Source: Paenibacillus phytohabitans (GTDB taxonomy: Bacteria; Bacillota; Bacilli; Paenibacillales; Paenibacillaceae). From it: 46,351 nt of DNA. Below, piece after piece: positions 39,753-46,351 of this stretch. The stretch's first letter is position 1, and each line of letters begins with the position of its first letter. The position numbers and the translations under genes are program-made. The notes beneath the pieces are model-generated. The model had not been told where the DNA came from. It saw only the letters and a program-made list of their open reading frames with translations, and searched no databases. The DNA lies in the NCBI RefSeq assembly GCF_013141775.1, contig NZ_WHOB01000083.1:1-46351 (forward strand), in the 5' to 3' direction.

Positions 39753-40844
39753 TTATTCGTTATCGTACTTAAGCCCTTGTCTGAACTGGTACCGCTCCAG
39801 CGCCAGCCCGATCATCCGGTCCAGCAGCGCCTGGTAGGATACACCGGTCTCGCGCCACAGCAGTGGATACATGCTGAACGGGGTGAAGCCGGGCATTGTA
39901 TTCACTTCATTAATGAGAATTTTGCCGTCAGACTTCCGCAGGAAGAAATCGGCCCGGGTAATCCCGCTGCCCTCAATGGCCTTGAAAGCCAGCAGTGCCG
40001 ATTCGCGCAGGCGGTCTGCCACCTCGGGATCGACAGGTGCCGGGATCAGCATCTGCGATTTACCGTCTGTGTATTTGGCCGCATAATCATAATATTCGCC
40101 GGAAGAGACGATTTCACCCGGAACTGAGGCTTCTGGCTCTTCATTGCCAAGTACGGCAACTTCTACCTCACGGGCATCGATGAATTCCTCGATGATGACC
40201 TTGGTATCATAACGGAAGGCATAATCAACAGCCTTGATCAGACTTTCTTTGTCGGCTGCTTTGGAGATGCCTACGCTGGAGCCAAGGTTGGCCGGCTTCA
40301 CGAATACCGGATACCCCAGCTTATCCTCTACACCAACGATCAGCTCATGGCTTTTGCTTTTCCAGTTCGCAGCATTGAAATAACAATATTCACATTGCTC
40401 GAGCCCTGCCTCGCCGAACAGCTTCTTCATGACAACCTTATCCATACCTGCCGATGAAGCCAGCACGCCTGCGCCAATGTACGGAATATTCGCCATTTCG
40501 AACAGCCCCTGGATGGTGCCGTCTTCCCCGTTCGTGCCATGCAGCAGCGGGAACATCACATCCACAATGGAATCTCCGCCGCCGAGACCGCTGAACAACG
40601 CGTTCAGGGCCATCCCCATATCACCGGAAGCTCCGGACAGCTTAAGCTCTTCAATTCCGCTGAATGGAGCCTCCAGGGCTGCCCCTACCTTCCACACTCC
40701 CTGTTTGGAAATGTAGAATGGAATAATTTCATATTTATCGTAGTCAAAAGCGTTCATAACCGCATAAGCCGTCTGGAGCGATACCTCATGCTCTCCGGAT
40801 TTGCCGCCGTACACCAGTCCTACGGTCAATTTAGCGTTCCCCAT
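39753..40844 (-). CDS. ddl: D-alanine--D-alanine ligase
   Basis: This 363-residue ATP-grasp enzyme makes D-Ala-D-Ala for peptidoglycan precursors. Visible features are GGKSGEHEVSLQTA at the N-terminus, LLHGTNGEDGTIQGL, the glycine loop PANLGSSVGI, EVEVAVLGN, and the metal site EVNTMPGFTPFSMYP. The omega-loop YYDYAAKYTDGKS has the Tyr typical of D-Ala-D-Ala (not D-Ala-D-Lac) ligases, so it is not a VanA-type resistance enzyme. It is followed by other envelope genes rather than murF. Confidence 0.95.
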   Translation of the reverse strand: MGNAKLTVGLVYGGKSGEHEVSLQTAYAVMNAFDYDKYEIIPFYISKQGVWKVGAALEAPFSGIEELKLSGASGDMGMALNALFSGLGGGDSIVDVMFPLLHGTNGEDGTIQGLFEMANIPYIGAGVLASSAGMDKVVMKKLFGEAGLEQCEYCYFNAANWKSKSHELIVGVEDKLGYPVFVKPANLGSSVGISKAADKESLIKAVDYAFRYDTKVIIEEFIDAREVEVAVLGNEEPEASVPGEIVSSGEYYDYAAKYTDGKSQMLIPAPVDPEVADRLRESALLAFKAIEGSGITRADFFLRKSDGKILINEVNTMPGFTPFSMYPLLWRETGVSYQALLDRMIGLALERYQFRQGLKYDNE

Positions 40845-40863
40845 GCCCTAACCTCTTTCTGAA

Positions 40864-41892
40864 TTATAAGTAGTCATTAATATGAAAAAAACGGTAGGCC
40901 GTGCGGTCCGTCCAGGCGTAGGAATCCTTGTAATCCCAGAAGCGGTGGCGGCTGCTGACCGTCCGGGCGTTCACCAGCGGCATGCCTCCCGCATCAAAGG
41001 CGGTAACAATCGTGCTGTGCTGGTAATGTCCGTTGCCGTCCCAGTCGTATTGGATCACATCGCCTAACATCAGCTGCTCCGGCCGCTCGACAACTTCAGC
41101 GCGCAGACCGCTGCTGCGGCTGCCGCTCAAATAACGCTGCAGACTGTCCGAGACCGCCCAGCTGAAGCTCCACCATTCCTGTGCTCCATTGTAGCCCTTG
41201 TACCACCAGCCCGTTTCTCTTTTACCAGTATAGTTGATAGGTGCTCCCCCTGCAAAGAGACATTGGGAGACATAATTGGTGCAGTCCACCTCGAAAATCT
41301 CGAACTCCGGATTGCCGTCCTTCCACCAGCGGTCGGCATATGCCGCCGCCTCTTCACGGCGGTAGCGGACCTCCCTTGCGCTGCTCACTCCGCGCAGGAC
41401 CCTGCGGTTCAGCAGCGGCTGGGACGGCCGTGGTGCAGGCAGCACCTCCCCCCACTGCGATAACCGCAAGGCAGGCTCAGTCTCCACCACTTTGCGCACT
41501 GCATTCCGCTCGGGAACACTGCGCTCCACGTTGATTATCTCCCAGTCTCCACCCTTCCGCACAAAGGTCAGCCGTTCGGACTCAATCACATCCTCGCGGT
41601 GCGTCATTCCGCCCTTCTCATAATAGAATGCGCTGTGCAGTGCCACATCGGCGACCACCTCGGCGGGATTCTGCCGCACGGTACGCAGCGTCCTGACGCC
41701 TGTTTCCCCGCGCAGCGGAGTGATCCCCCGCCGGCTGTACCACTGCGCAATACGGCGGAAGCGTATTCGCTGTTCGTCCAGGAACCGCGGATCCTTGATT
41801 GTGGTCTGGCGCGGTTCAATTCCAGGTGCAACCCGCCCCTTGTTCAGCTGATCCACATAGACATAGAGACTTTTCTTCCACTGCTGCTCCAT
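40864..41892 (-). CDS. Putative amidase domain protein (PF12671-type)
   Basis: This 342-residue protein has a C-terminal Amidase_6 domain (about 185-340): catalytic-type Cys in FEVDCTNYVSQCLFAGG, His in HYQHSTIVTAFDAGG and the close ARTVSSRHRFWDYKDS. Related domains cleave peptidoglycan, but the substrate here is unknown. The N-terminal part looks like a scaffold domain; no clear signal peptide is seen, which is unusual if it acts on the wall. The 5' untranslated region is formed by dispersed repeat R2 (41914-42006). ddl follows 20 bases later and may be in the same transcript. Confidence 0.85.
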   Translation of the reverse strand: MEQQWKKSLYVYVDQLNKGRVAPGIEPRQTTIKDPRFLDEQRIRFRRIAQWYSRRGITPLRGETGVRTLRTVRQNPAEVVADVALHSAFYYEKGGMTHREDVIESERLTFVRKGGDWEIINVERSVPERNAVRKVVETEPALRLSQWGEVLPAPRPSQPLLNRRVLRGVSSAREVRYRREEAAAYADRWWKDGNPEFEIFEVDCTNYVSQCLFAGGAPINYTGKRETGWWYKGYNGAQEWWSFSWAVSDSLQRYLSGSRSSGLRAEVVERPEQLMLGDVIQYDWDGNGHYQHSTIVTAFDAGGMPLVNARTVSSRHRFWDYKDSYAWTDRTAYRFFHINDYL

Positions 41893-41913
41893 TCATTCTC
41901 CGCCCTTTCGTTC

Positions 41914-42006
41914 AAATATAAGAATTTATAGGCTCTGGCACTATAAATTATCCTTCTATTTCTCGCTGAAGCTGTGCTGTCCTTTTGAAGGGCGGCCTGC
42001 CGTTTC
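41914..42006 (-). repeat. Dispersed intergenic repeat R2, copy 2
   Basis: On the minus strand it reads GAAACGGC, a hairpin (CCCTT/AAGG), TTCAGCGAGAAATAGAAGG, ATAATTTATAG and ATAAATTCTTATATTT, matching copy 1 at 9661-9755 block by block. It ends about 20 bases before the amidase-domain start codon and so provides its leader. Confidence 0.7.
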
Positions 42007-42250
42007 CCTTTGCCATTTTGGCTGCTGTCCTATGTAGTCCTATGTATATGAAGGATTGCCTGCCGCTATACAGGACGGGAACGATTTAACTACAATTGAA
42101 TCCGGGAGACCATCCGCTCCAGGCATGGCTGGAAATATGAAGAAACGGCTTTGCAGCATGTAGCATATAAATTTCTGAATGAACGGAATTTTCGCTAATT
42201 CACCGCAGTTTCAACCTCTTACAAACCTGCCATGAAGAAGGAAAAAAAAC
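42007..42250. other. Gene-free stretch upstream of the aconitase promoter
   Basis: No gene is seen. It contains a GAAACGGCTTTGC stretch at 42143-42155 like the start of repeat R2, followed by ATATAAATTTCT, possibly a deleted R2 copy. TCCTATGTA appears twice (42028 and 42038). Confidence 0.3.
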
Positions 42251-42279
42251 TTTACTCCCCTCTTTGCAACCGTTATACT
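42251..42279 (+). promoter_or_regulatory. Candidate promoter of aconitase
   Basis: TTTACT (42251-42256) and TATACT (42274-42279) are separated by 17 bases. The -35 is weak, as is common for promoters under regulation. No certain CcpC or CodY site was identified. Confidence 0.5.
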
Positions 42280-42335
42280 TAGAGTATAGGAATTATGAAA
42301 TGTAGTTTCACCAGATGAAACGAGGAGGCGCATAT

Positions 42336-45080
42336 ATGCCAAGCAAGGACCATTTCTCACTGGCTAAGAACCTGGAATCAGGCGGCAAAACTTATCGCTA
42401 CTATCATTTGAACTCGCTGGAAGAACAAGGCGCGGGCGACATTTCATCCCTGCCATTCTCCATTAAGGTATTACTTGAAGCTGCTGTCCGCCAGTATGAC
42501 GGACGGGCAATTACAGAAGAGCATGTGAAGCAGCTGGCCGGCTGGTCCGGCGGCATTGACCGTAATAAAGAAATCCCTTTCATTCCGGCCCGGATTGTAC
42601 TGCAGGACTTCACCGGTGTACCGGTAGTCGTTGATCTTGCCGCCATGCGCGACACCGTCAAGAAAGCCGGCGGCGACCCTAAGAAGATTAATCCGCTTGT
42701 GCCGGTTGACCTGGTTATTGACCACTCGGTTATGGTCGATGCCTTCGGAACTGCCGACGCACTGGAATATAATATGAACGTTGAATTCGAGCGTAACGAG
42801 GAACGTTACCGCTTCCTGCGCTGGGCGCAGACTGCCTTTAACAACTTCCGCGCAGTTCCCCCGGCAACAGGGATTGTGCATCAGGTTAACCTGGAGTATC
42901 TGGCTTCTGTAGCCACTACCAAGACTATTGACGGCGAAACGGTCGTATACCCCGATTCCCTTGTTGGAACGGACTCCCACACCACAATGATCAACGGCCT
43001 TGGCGTGGTCGGCTGGGGTGTCGGCGGGATTGAAGCGGAAGCAGGCATGCTCGGACAGCCGCTTTATTTCGTGACACCGGATGTCGTTGGCTTCAAGCTG
43101 ACCGGCAGTCTGATGGAAGGCGCCACTGCTACCGACCTGGCCCTGACCGTTACCCAAATGCTGCGCAAGAAAGGCGTAGTCGGCAAATTTGTTGAATTCT
43201 ACGGTCCTGGCCTGGCTAATATCAGTCTGGCGGACCGCGCGACCGTAGCCAACATGGCGCCTGAATATGGGGCAACCGTCGGCTTCTTCCCGGTAGACGA
43301 CGAGACGCTGGCCTATCTGCGCAGCACCGGACGCCCGGATGAGCTGGTTGAGCTGGTAGGCGATTACTACAAAGCACAGGGGATGTTCCGCACCGCAAGT
43401 ACGCCGGACCCTCAGTTCAGCGATATCATCGAGCTGGATCTTGCCTCTGTAGTGCCCAGCCTGGCTGGACCGAAACGCCCGCAGGACCGGGTCGAGCTGA
43501 CCCATATGAAGGAGAATTTTGAAGGAATCATCCGCACACCTGTCGACAAGGGCGGCTATGGACTCAGTGATGAGAAGATTGCCGAAGTCGTGGAAGTGCA
43601 GCACAAGAACGGCAGCACCAGCAAGCTCAGCACAGGAGCCGTTGTAATTGCCGCCATTACCAGCTGTACGAATACCTCCAACCCAAGCGTTATGCTGGGA
43701 GCAGGACTGCTCGCCAAGAAGGCTGTGGAACGCGGACTGACCAAACCCGGTTATGTCAAAAGCAGCCTGACGCCCGGATCGCTGGTCGTTACGGAATATC
43801 TGCAAAAGGCCGATCTGCTGAAGCCGCTGGAAGCGCTGGGCTTCTATCTGGCCGGATACGGCTGCGCCACCTGTATCGGCAACTCCGGCCCGCTGCCGGA
43901 TGAAGTCAGCCAGGCCATTACAGAACATGATATGACCGTTGCCGCTGTTATATCCGGCAACCGTAATTTCGAGGGCCGCGTACATGCCCAGGTCAAAGCC
44001 AACTATCTGGCTTCACCGCCGCTTGTGGTAGCTTATGCGCTCGCTGGTACCGTTAATATTGACCTGAAGACGGAGCCGCTGGGTTACGATCCGCAGGGCG
44101 AGCCTGTCTTCCTGGCCGATATATGGCCTACTACTGCAGAGATCCGCGAAGCTATAGGACTCTCGCTCAGTCCGGAAATGTTCCGCAGCAAATATGAGAA
44201 TGTCTTCACGGCTAATGAGCGCTGGAATTCCATTCCGGTACCGGAAGGCGAATTGTATGAATGGGATGATAATTCCACTTACATCCAGAATCCGCCATTC
44301 TTCGAGCATCTGGCAGACGGTATCGGCGACATCAAGGATATCCGCAGCTCACGTGTTCTGGCGCTGCTGGCCGATTCCGTCACCACCGACCATATCTCAC
44401 CAGCCGGGAATATCTCCACCTCCGGTCCGGCCGGAGAATATCTGCGTAACCATGGCGTAGAACGTGCGGACTTCAACTCCTACGGCTCGCGCCGCGGGAA
44501 CCATGAAGTGATGATGCGCGGTACCTTCGCCAACATCCGGATCCGCAACGCCGTTGCTCCGGGAACAGAAGGCGGGGTAACCACCTTCCTGCCGAGCGAC
44601 GAAGTGATGTCGATCTATGACGCATCCATGCTGTATCAGTCGGCCGGCCAGAACCTGATCGTCATTGCCGGCAAGGAATACGGTACCGGAAGCTCGCGTG
44701 ACTGGGCCGCCAAGGGTACGCTGCTGCTGGGAGTCAAAGCCGTCATCGCCGAGAGCTTCGAGCGGATTCACCGCAGCAATCTCGTCGGCATGGGCGTACT
44801 GCCGCTGCAGTTCCAGGAAGGCCATGGCTGGAGCAGCATGGGCCTGACCGGACGTGAGACCTTCGACATTACCGGTCTCGACAACTATGTACTACCCGGT
44901 CAGGAACTGACCGTCACCGCCACCCGCGAAGACGGAACCCAGTTCGACTTCCCGGTCATTGCCCGGCTCGACAGCACCGTTGACATCGACTACTACCGCA
45001 ACGGCGGTATCCTGCAGACGGTGCTCCGCCAGATGCTGGCTGATGCCACAGCTTCGGAAACGGCTCTGCCGGTAGAATAA
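42336..45080 (+). CDS. acnA: Aconitate hydratase A
   Basis: This enzyme of about 914 residues converts citrate to isocitrate in the citric acid cycle. The [4Fe-4S] ligands are visible as SCTNTSN (about C444) and YGCATCIGNSG (about C510 and C513), and GTDSHTTMINGLG and GSSRDWAAKG complete the active site. Its length fits the AcnA/IRP type, whose members also bind RNA when the cluster is lost (known for B. subtilis CitB). The ATG at 42336 is chosen because GAGGAGG lies seven bases upstream. An in-frame ATG at 42315 overlaps a small hairpin. The gene is monocistronic, with a strong terminator at 45108. Confidence 0.96.
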   Translation: MPSKDHFSLAKNLESGGKTYRYYHLNSLEEQGAGDISSLPFSIKVLLEAAVRQYDGRAITEEHVKQLAGWSGGIDRNKEIPFIPARIVLQDFTGVPVVVDLAAMRDTVKKAGGDPKKINPLVPVDLVIDHSVMVDAFGTADALEYNMNVEFERNEERYRFLRWAQTAFNNFRAVPPATGIVHQVNLEYLASVATTKTIDGETVVYPDSLVGTDSHTTMINGLGVVGWGVGGIEAEAGMLGQPLYFVTPDVVGFKLTGSLMEGATATDLALTVTQMLRKKGVVGKFVEFYGPGLANISLADRATVANMAPEYGATVGFFPVDDETLAYLRSTGRPDELVELVGDYYKAQGMFRTASTPDPQFSDIIELDLASVVPSLAGPKRPQDRVELTHMKENFEGIIRTPVDKGGYGLSDEKIAEVVEVQHKNGSTSKLSTGAVVIAAITSCTNTSNPSVMLGAGLLAKKAVERGLTKPGYVKSSLTPGSLVVTEYLQKADLLKPLEALGFYLAGYGCATCIGNSGPLPDEVSQAITEHDMTVAAVISGNRNFEGRVHAQVKANYLASPPLVVAYALAGTVNIDLKTEPLGYDPQGEPVFLADIWPTTAEIREAIGLSLSPEMFRSKYENVFTANERWNSIPVPEGELYEWDDNSTYIQNPPFFEHLADGIGDIKDIRSSRVLALLADSVTTDHISPAGNISTSGPAGEYLRNHGVERADFNSYGSRRGNHEVMMRGTFANIRIRNAVAPGTEGGVTTFLPSDEVMSIYDASMLYQSAGQNLIVIAGKEYGTGSSRDWAAKGTLLLGVKAVIAESFERIHRSNLVGMGVLPLQFQEGHGWSSMGLTGRETFDITGLDNYVLPGQELTVTATREDGTQFDFPVIARLDSTVDIDYYRNGGILQTVLRQMLADATASETALPVE

Positions 45081-45107
45081 CTTTGTATACACAAGCTTAA
45101 ATATTAC

Positions 45108-45156
45108 AAAAGCTGCGCTGGTATCAGATATTGATCTGACACCGGCGCAGCTTTTT
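45108..45156 (+). terminator. Terminator of aconitase
   Basis: The long stem AAAGCTGCGC.GGT.TCAGAT and its complement is followed by T5. It begins about 28 bases after the stop and may also serve the convergent siderophore gene. Confidence 0.88.
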
Positions 45157-45197
45157 ATATGCAGATTTGCAGATAGCTTCCTTATTTCAATAATGGA

Positions 45198-46232
45198 TTA
45201 TTTCACGGACAGCAGGCTTGTTGTGATGAAATCCAGCTGTGCCTCCAGGGACACCGGATCATTATACGTGTCTGCATCCGGGTTAAGCTGGAATACGTTG
45301 CCGGCTTTGACCGCAGGCAGGCCTGCCCAAAGCGGATTGTCATATACAATCTTAGGATCTGTAGTATCCCCTGACCATGGACAAGTGAAGATAATATCAC
45401 CGGCAAAGTCCGGAAGCTTCTCCAGAGAGATGGAGGCCCAGCCCGTGCCGCTGTCGATTGCCTCTTTCTGGGCCTCTGCCGGAGCCTTCAAACCGAATTC
45501 TCCATACAGAATTTCGCCGCCCCGTCCATAGTTATGACCGAATACAAACAATCCCTTGGCGTATGGATTCAGGATGGATACGGTTCTGTCACCCACGGCA
45601 GCTTGTACCTGCGGCTTCAGTTCAGCAATCTTCGCTTCCCACTGATCTACCCAGGCTTTGGCTTCATCATTCTTGTTCGTTAGCTTACCGAAGTCCATCA
45701 TCTGGTCCTTATAGTTCTTGGAGCCGTATTGAATCTGCACCACCGGAGCGATCTCCTTCAGCTTGTCGATGCCTTCCGTGCCGGTGTATACAATAATCAG
45801 ATCAGGATCTAAGGCAAGGATGTTCTCCGGTGTTACATCATTACTGAGCGACTCCACGCCATCGAGCATTCCGGCCAGATATGGATTGCCCATTGCCCCC
45901 TCCATGGCGCCTACCGGCTTAACGCCTAATGCCAGGAAATAACCCGTGTAGAAAGCGGTGGTATCAACGATTCTCTGCGGATTCTTGGGTACTTGAACTT
46001 CTCCTACACCGTCTTGGAAAGTGACCATTTCTACATCAGCGGTTGAATCCGCACTGCCGGCTGTTGCAGCAGGAGCCGCCGTAGAAGAGGCTACAGGAGA
46101 AGCAGCGGAGCCATCAGCTGCCGCAGCGGAATTGTTTGCAGAGTTATTAGCAGACTGGCCGCAAGCTGCCAGCAGCAGAGCCAGAGCCAAGGTGAAAACG
46201 ATAAGCACCAGACTTTTATTAGAATGTCGCAA
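45198..46232 (-). CDS. Ferric siderophore-binding lipoprotein (ABC transporter solute-binding protein)
   Basis: This 344-residue protein has a lipoprotein signal with lipobox LLLAACGQ (Cys near residue 24), an Ala/Ser/Thr-rich linker (25-65) and a type III periplasmic-binding fold (VPKNPQRIVDTTAFYTGYFL, VESLSNDVTPENILALDPDL, AKAWVDQWEAKIAEL). It captures ferric siderophores or heme for an ABC importer whose permease and ATPase are not in this window. The start is TTG behind GGGGGATT. The promoter carries a perfect Fur box, so expression rises in iron shortage. Confidence 0.92.
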   Translation of the reverse strand: MRHSNKSLVLIVFTLALALLLAACGQSANNSANNSAAAADGSAASPVASSTAAPAATAGSADSTADVEMVTFQDGVGEVQVPKNPQRIVDTTAFYTGYFLALGVKPVGAMEGAMGNPYLAGMLDGVESLSNDVTPENILALDPDLIIVYTGTEGIDKLKEIAPVVQIQYGSKNYKDQMMDFGKLTNKNDEAKAWVDQWEAKIAELKPQVQAAVGDRTVSILNPYAKGLFVFGHNYGRGGEILYGEFGLKAPAEAQKEAIDSGTGWASISLEKLPDFAGDIIFTCPWSGDTTDPKIVYDNPLWAGLPAVKAGNVFQLNPDADTYNDPVSLEAQLDFITTSLLSVK

Positions 46233-46255
46233 AATAATCCCCCTATGTATATGAT

Positions 46256-46274
46256 ATTGATAATCATTATCAAT
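46256..46274. promoter_or_regulatory. Fur box
   Basis: ATTGATAATCATTATCAAT is a perfect 19-base palindrome matching the Fur consensus. It lies just downstream of the -10 of the siderophore gene, over the transcription start. Confidence 0.93.
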
Positions 46275-46277
46275 TAA

Positions 46278-46306
46278 AATATAACACAGCTCTTTCTCTC
46301 TGACAA
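46278..46306 (-). promoter_or_regulatory. Promoter of the siderophore-binding lipoprotein gene
   Basis: TTGTCA (46301-46306) and TATATT (46278-46283) are separated by exactly 17 bases on the minus strand, with the Fur box immediately downstream. Confidence 0.7.
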
Positions 46307-46351
46307 CTTCATTTTATTAAATTTTAAAATTGTGCACCGGCCTTCCTGCTG

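Noticed and set aside
39753..40844. Vancomycin-resistance type D-Ala-D-Lac ligase
   Set aside because: The omega-loop has the Tyr-containing YYDYAAKY pattern of normal D-Ala-D-Ala ligases, and no vanH or vanX genes are near.
42471..43985. Minus-strand open frame of 504 codons opposite aconitase
   Set aside because: It lies entirely within the strongly conserved acnA coding region, has no family signature or ribosome binding site, and reflects codon bias of acnA.

Overview
The window looks like a chromosomal segment of a Paenibacillus-type Firmicute. The reasons are moderate GC content, strong GGAGG-type ribosome binding sites, frequent TTG starts, B. subtilis-like regulatory logic (PurBoxes, guanine riboswitch, Fur box), a gsaB-bcp neighbourhood like that of Bacillus, and intergenic repeats of a kind I associate with Paenibacillus. 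The genus is inferred from these features, not proven by a marker gene.

Layout. Positions 1-140 look like the leader of an rRNA operon that leaves the window to the left. Next, on the minus strand, come a secreted transglutaminase-like protein behind two nearly identical tandem c-di-GMP-I riboswitches (1163-1402), a class D-type sortase, and a four-gene glycosylation operon (9531 to 2248). That operon encodes a GT-C glycosyltransferase with a carbohydrate-binding-like tail, a 1279-residue protein with two GT-C modules, a polyprenyl-phosphate glycosyltransferase and a GtrA flippase. 9826-13371 is a purine block: a guanine/hypoxanthine permease under a PurBox pair plus a guanine riboswitch, and guaA. 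A 0.7 kb intergenic region (13372-14082) holds a dispersed repeat, a short triplicated motif and a possible 35-codon gene.

14083-19642 encodes a TgpA-like transglutaminase with a GC-rich 12-residue tandem repeat, a DUF58 protein and a polysaccharide deacetylase. 19752-26269 carries DedA, an MFS exporter with a divergent WYL regulator, a zinc-ribbon protein, a MarR/DHA2 efflux operon and a DinB-like gene whose 3' end runs into a dispersed repeat. 26519-33979 holds a giant acyl-CoA dehydratase activase homologue, bcp, an LCP-family protein and gsaB/hemL. 34052-41892 is mostly minus-strand housekeeping: peptide deformylase with two small companions, an SGNH hydrolase, an inositol monophosphatase-like enzyme, uvsE, ddl and a secreted-type amidase-domain protein. 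The window ends with aconitase (plus strand) and a Fur-boxed siderophore-binding lipoprotein.

The observations most worth follow-up are: the tandem c-di-GMP riboswitches; the double GT-C fusion in an apparently complete export-and-transfer glycosylation operon; two dispersed intergenic repeat families, each seen twice in this window (13823-14003 with 26224-26405, and 9661-9755 with 41914-42006), one of which forms the 3' end of a gene; and the repeat tail of the TgpA-like protein. No CRISPR array, tRNA, prophage or transposase gene was seen.
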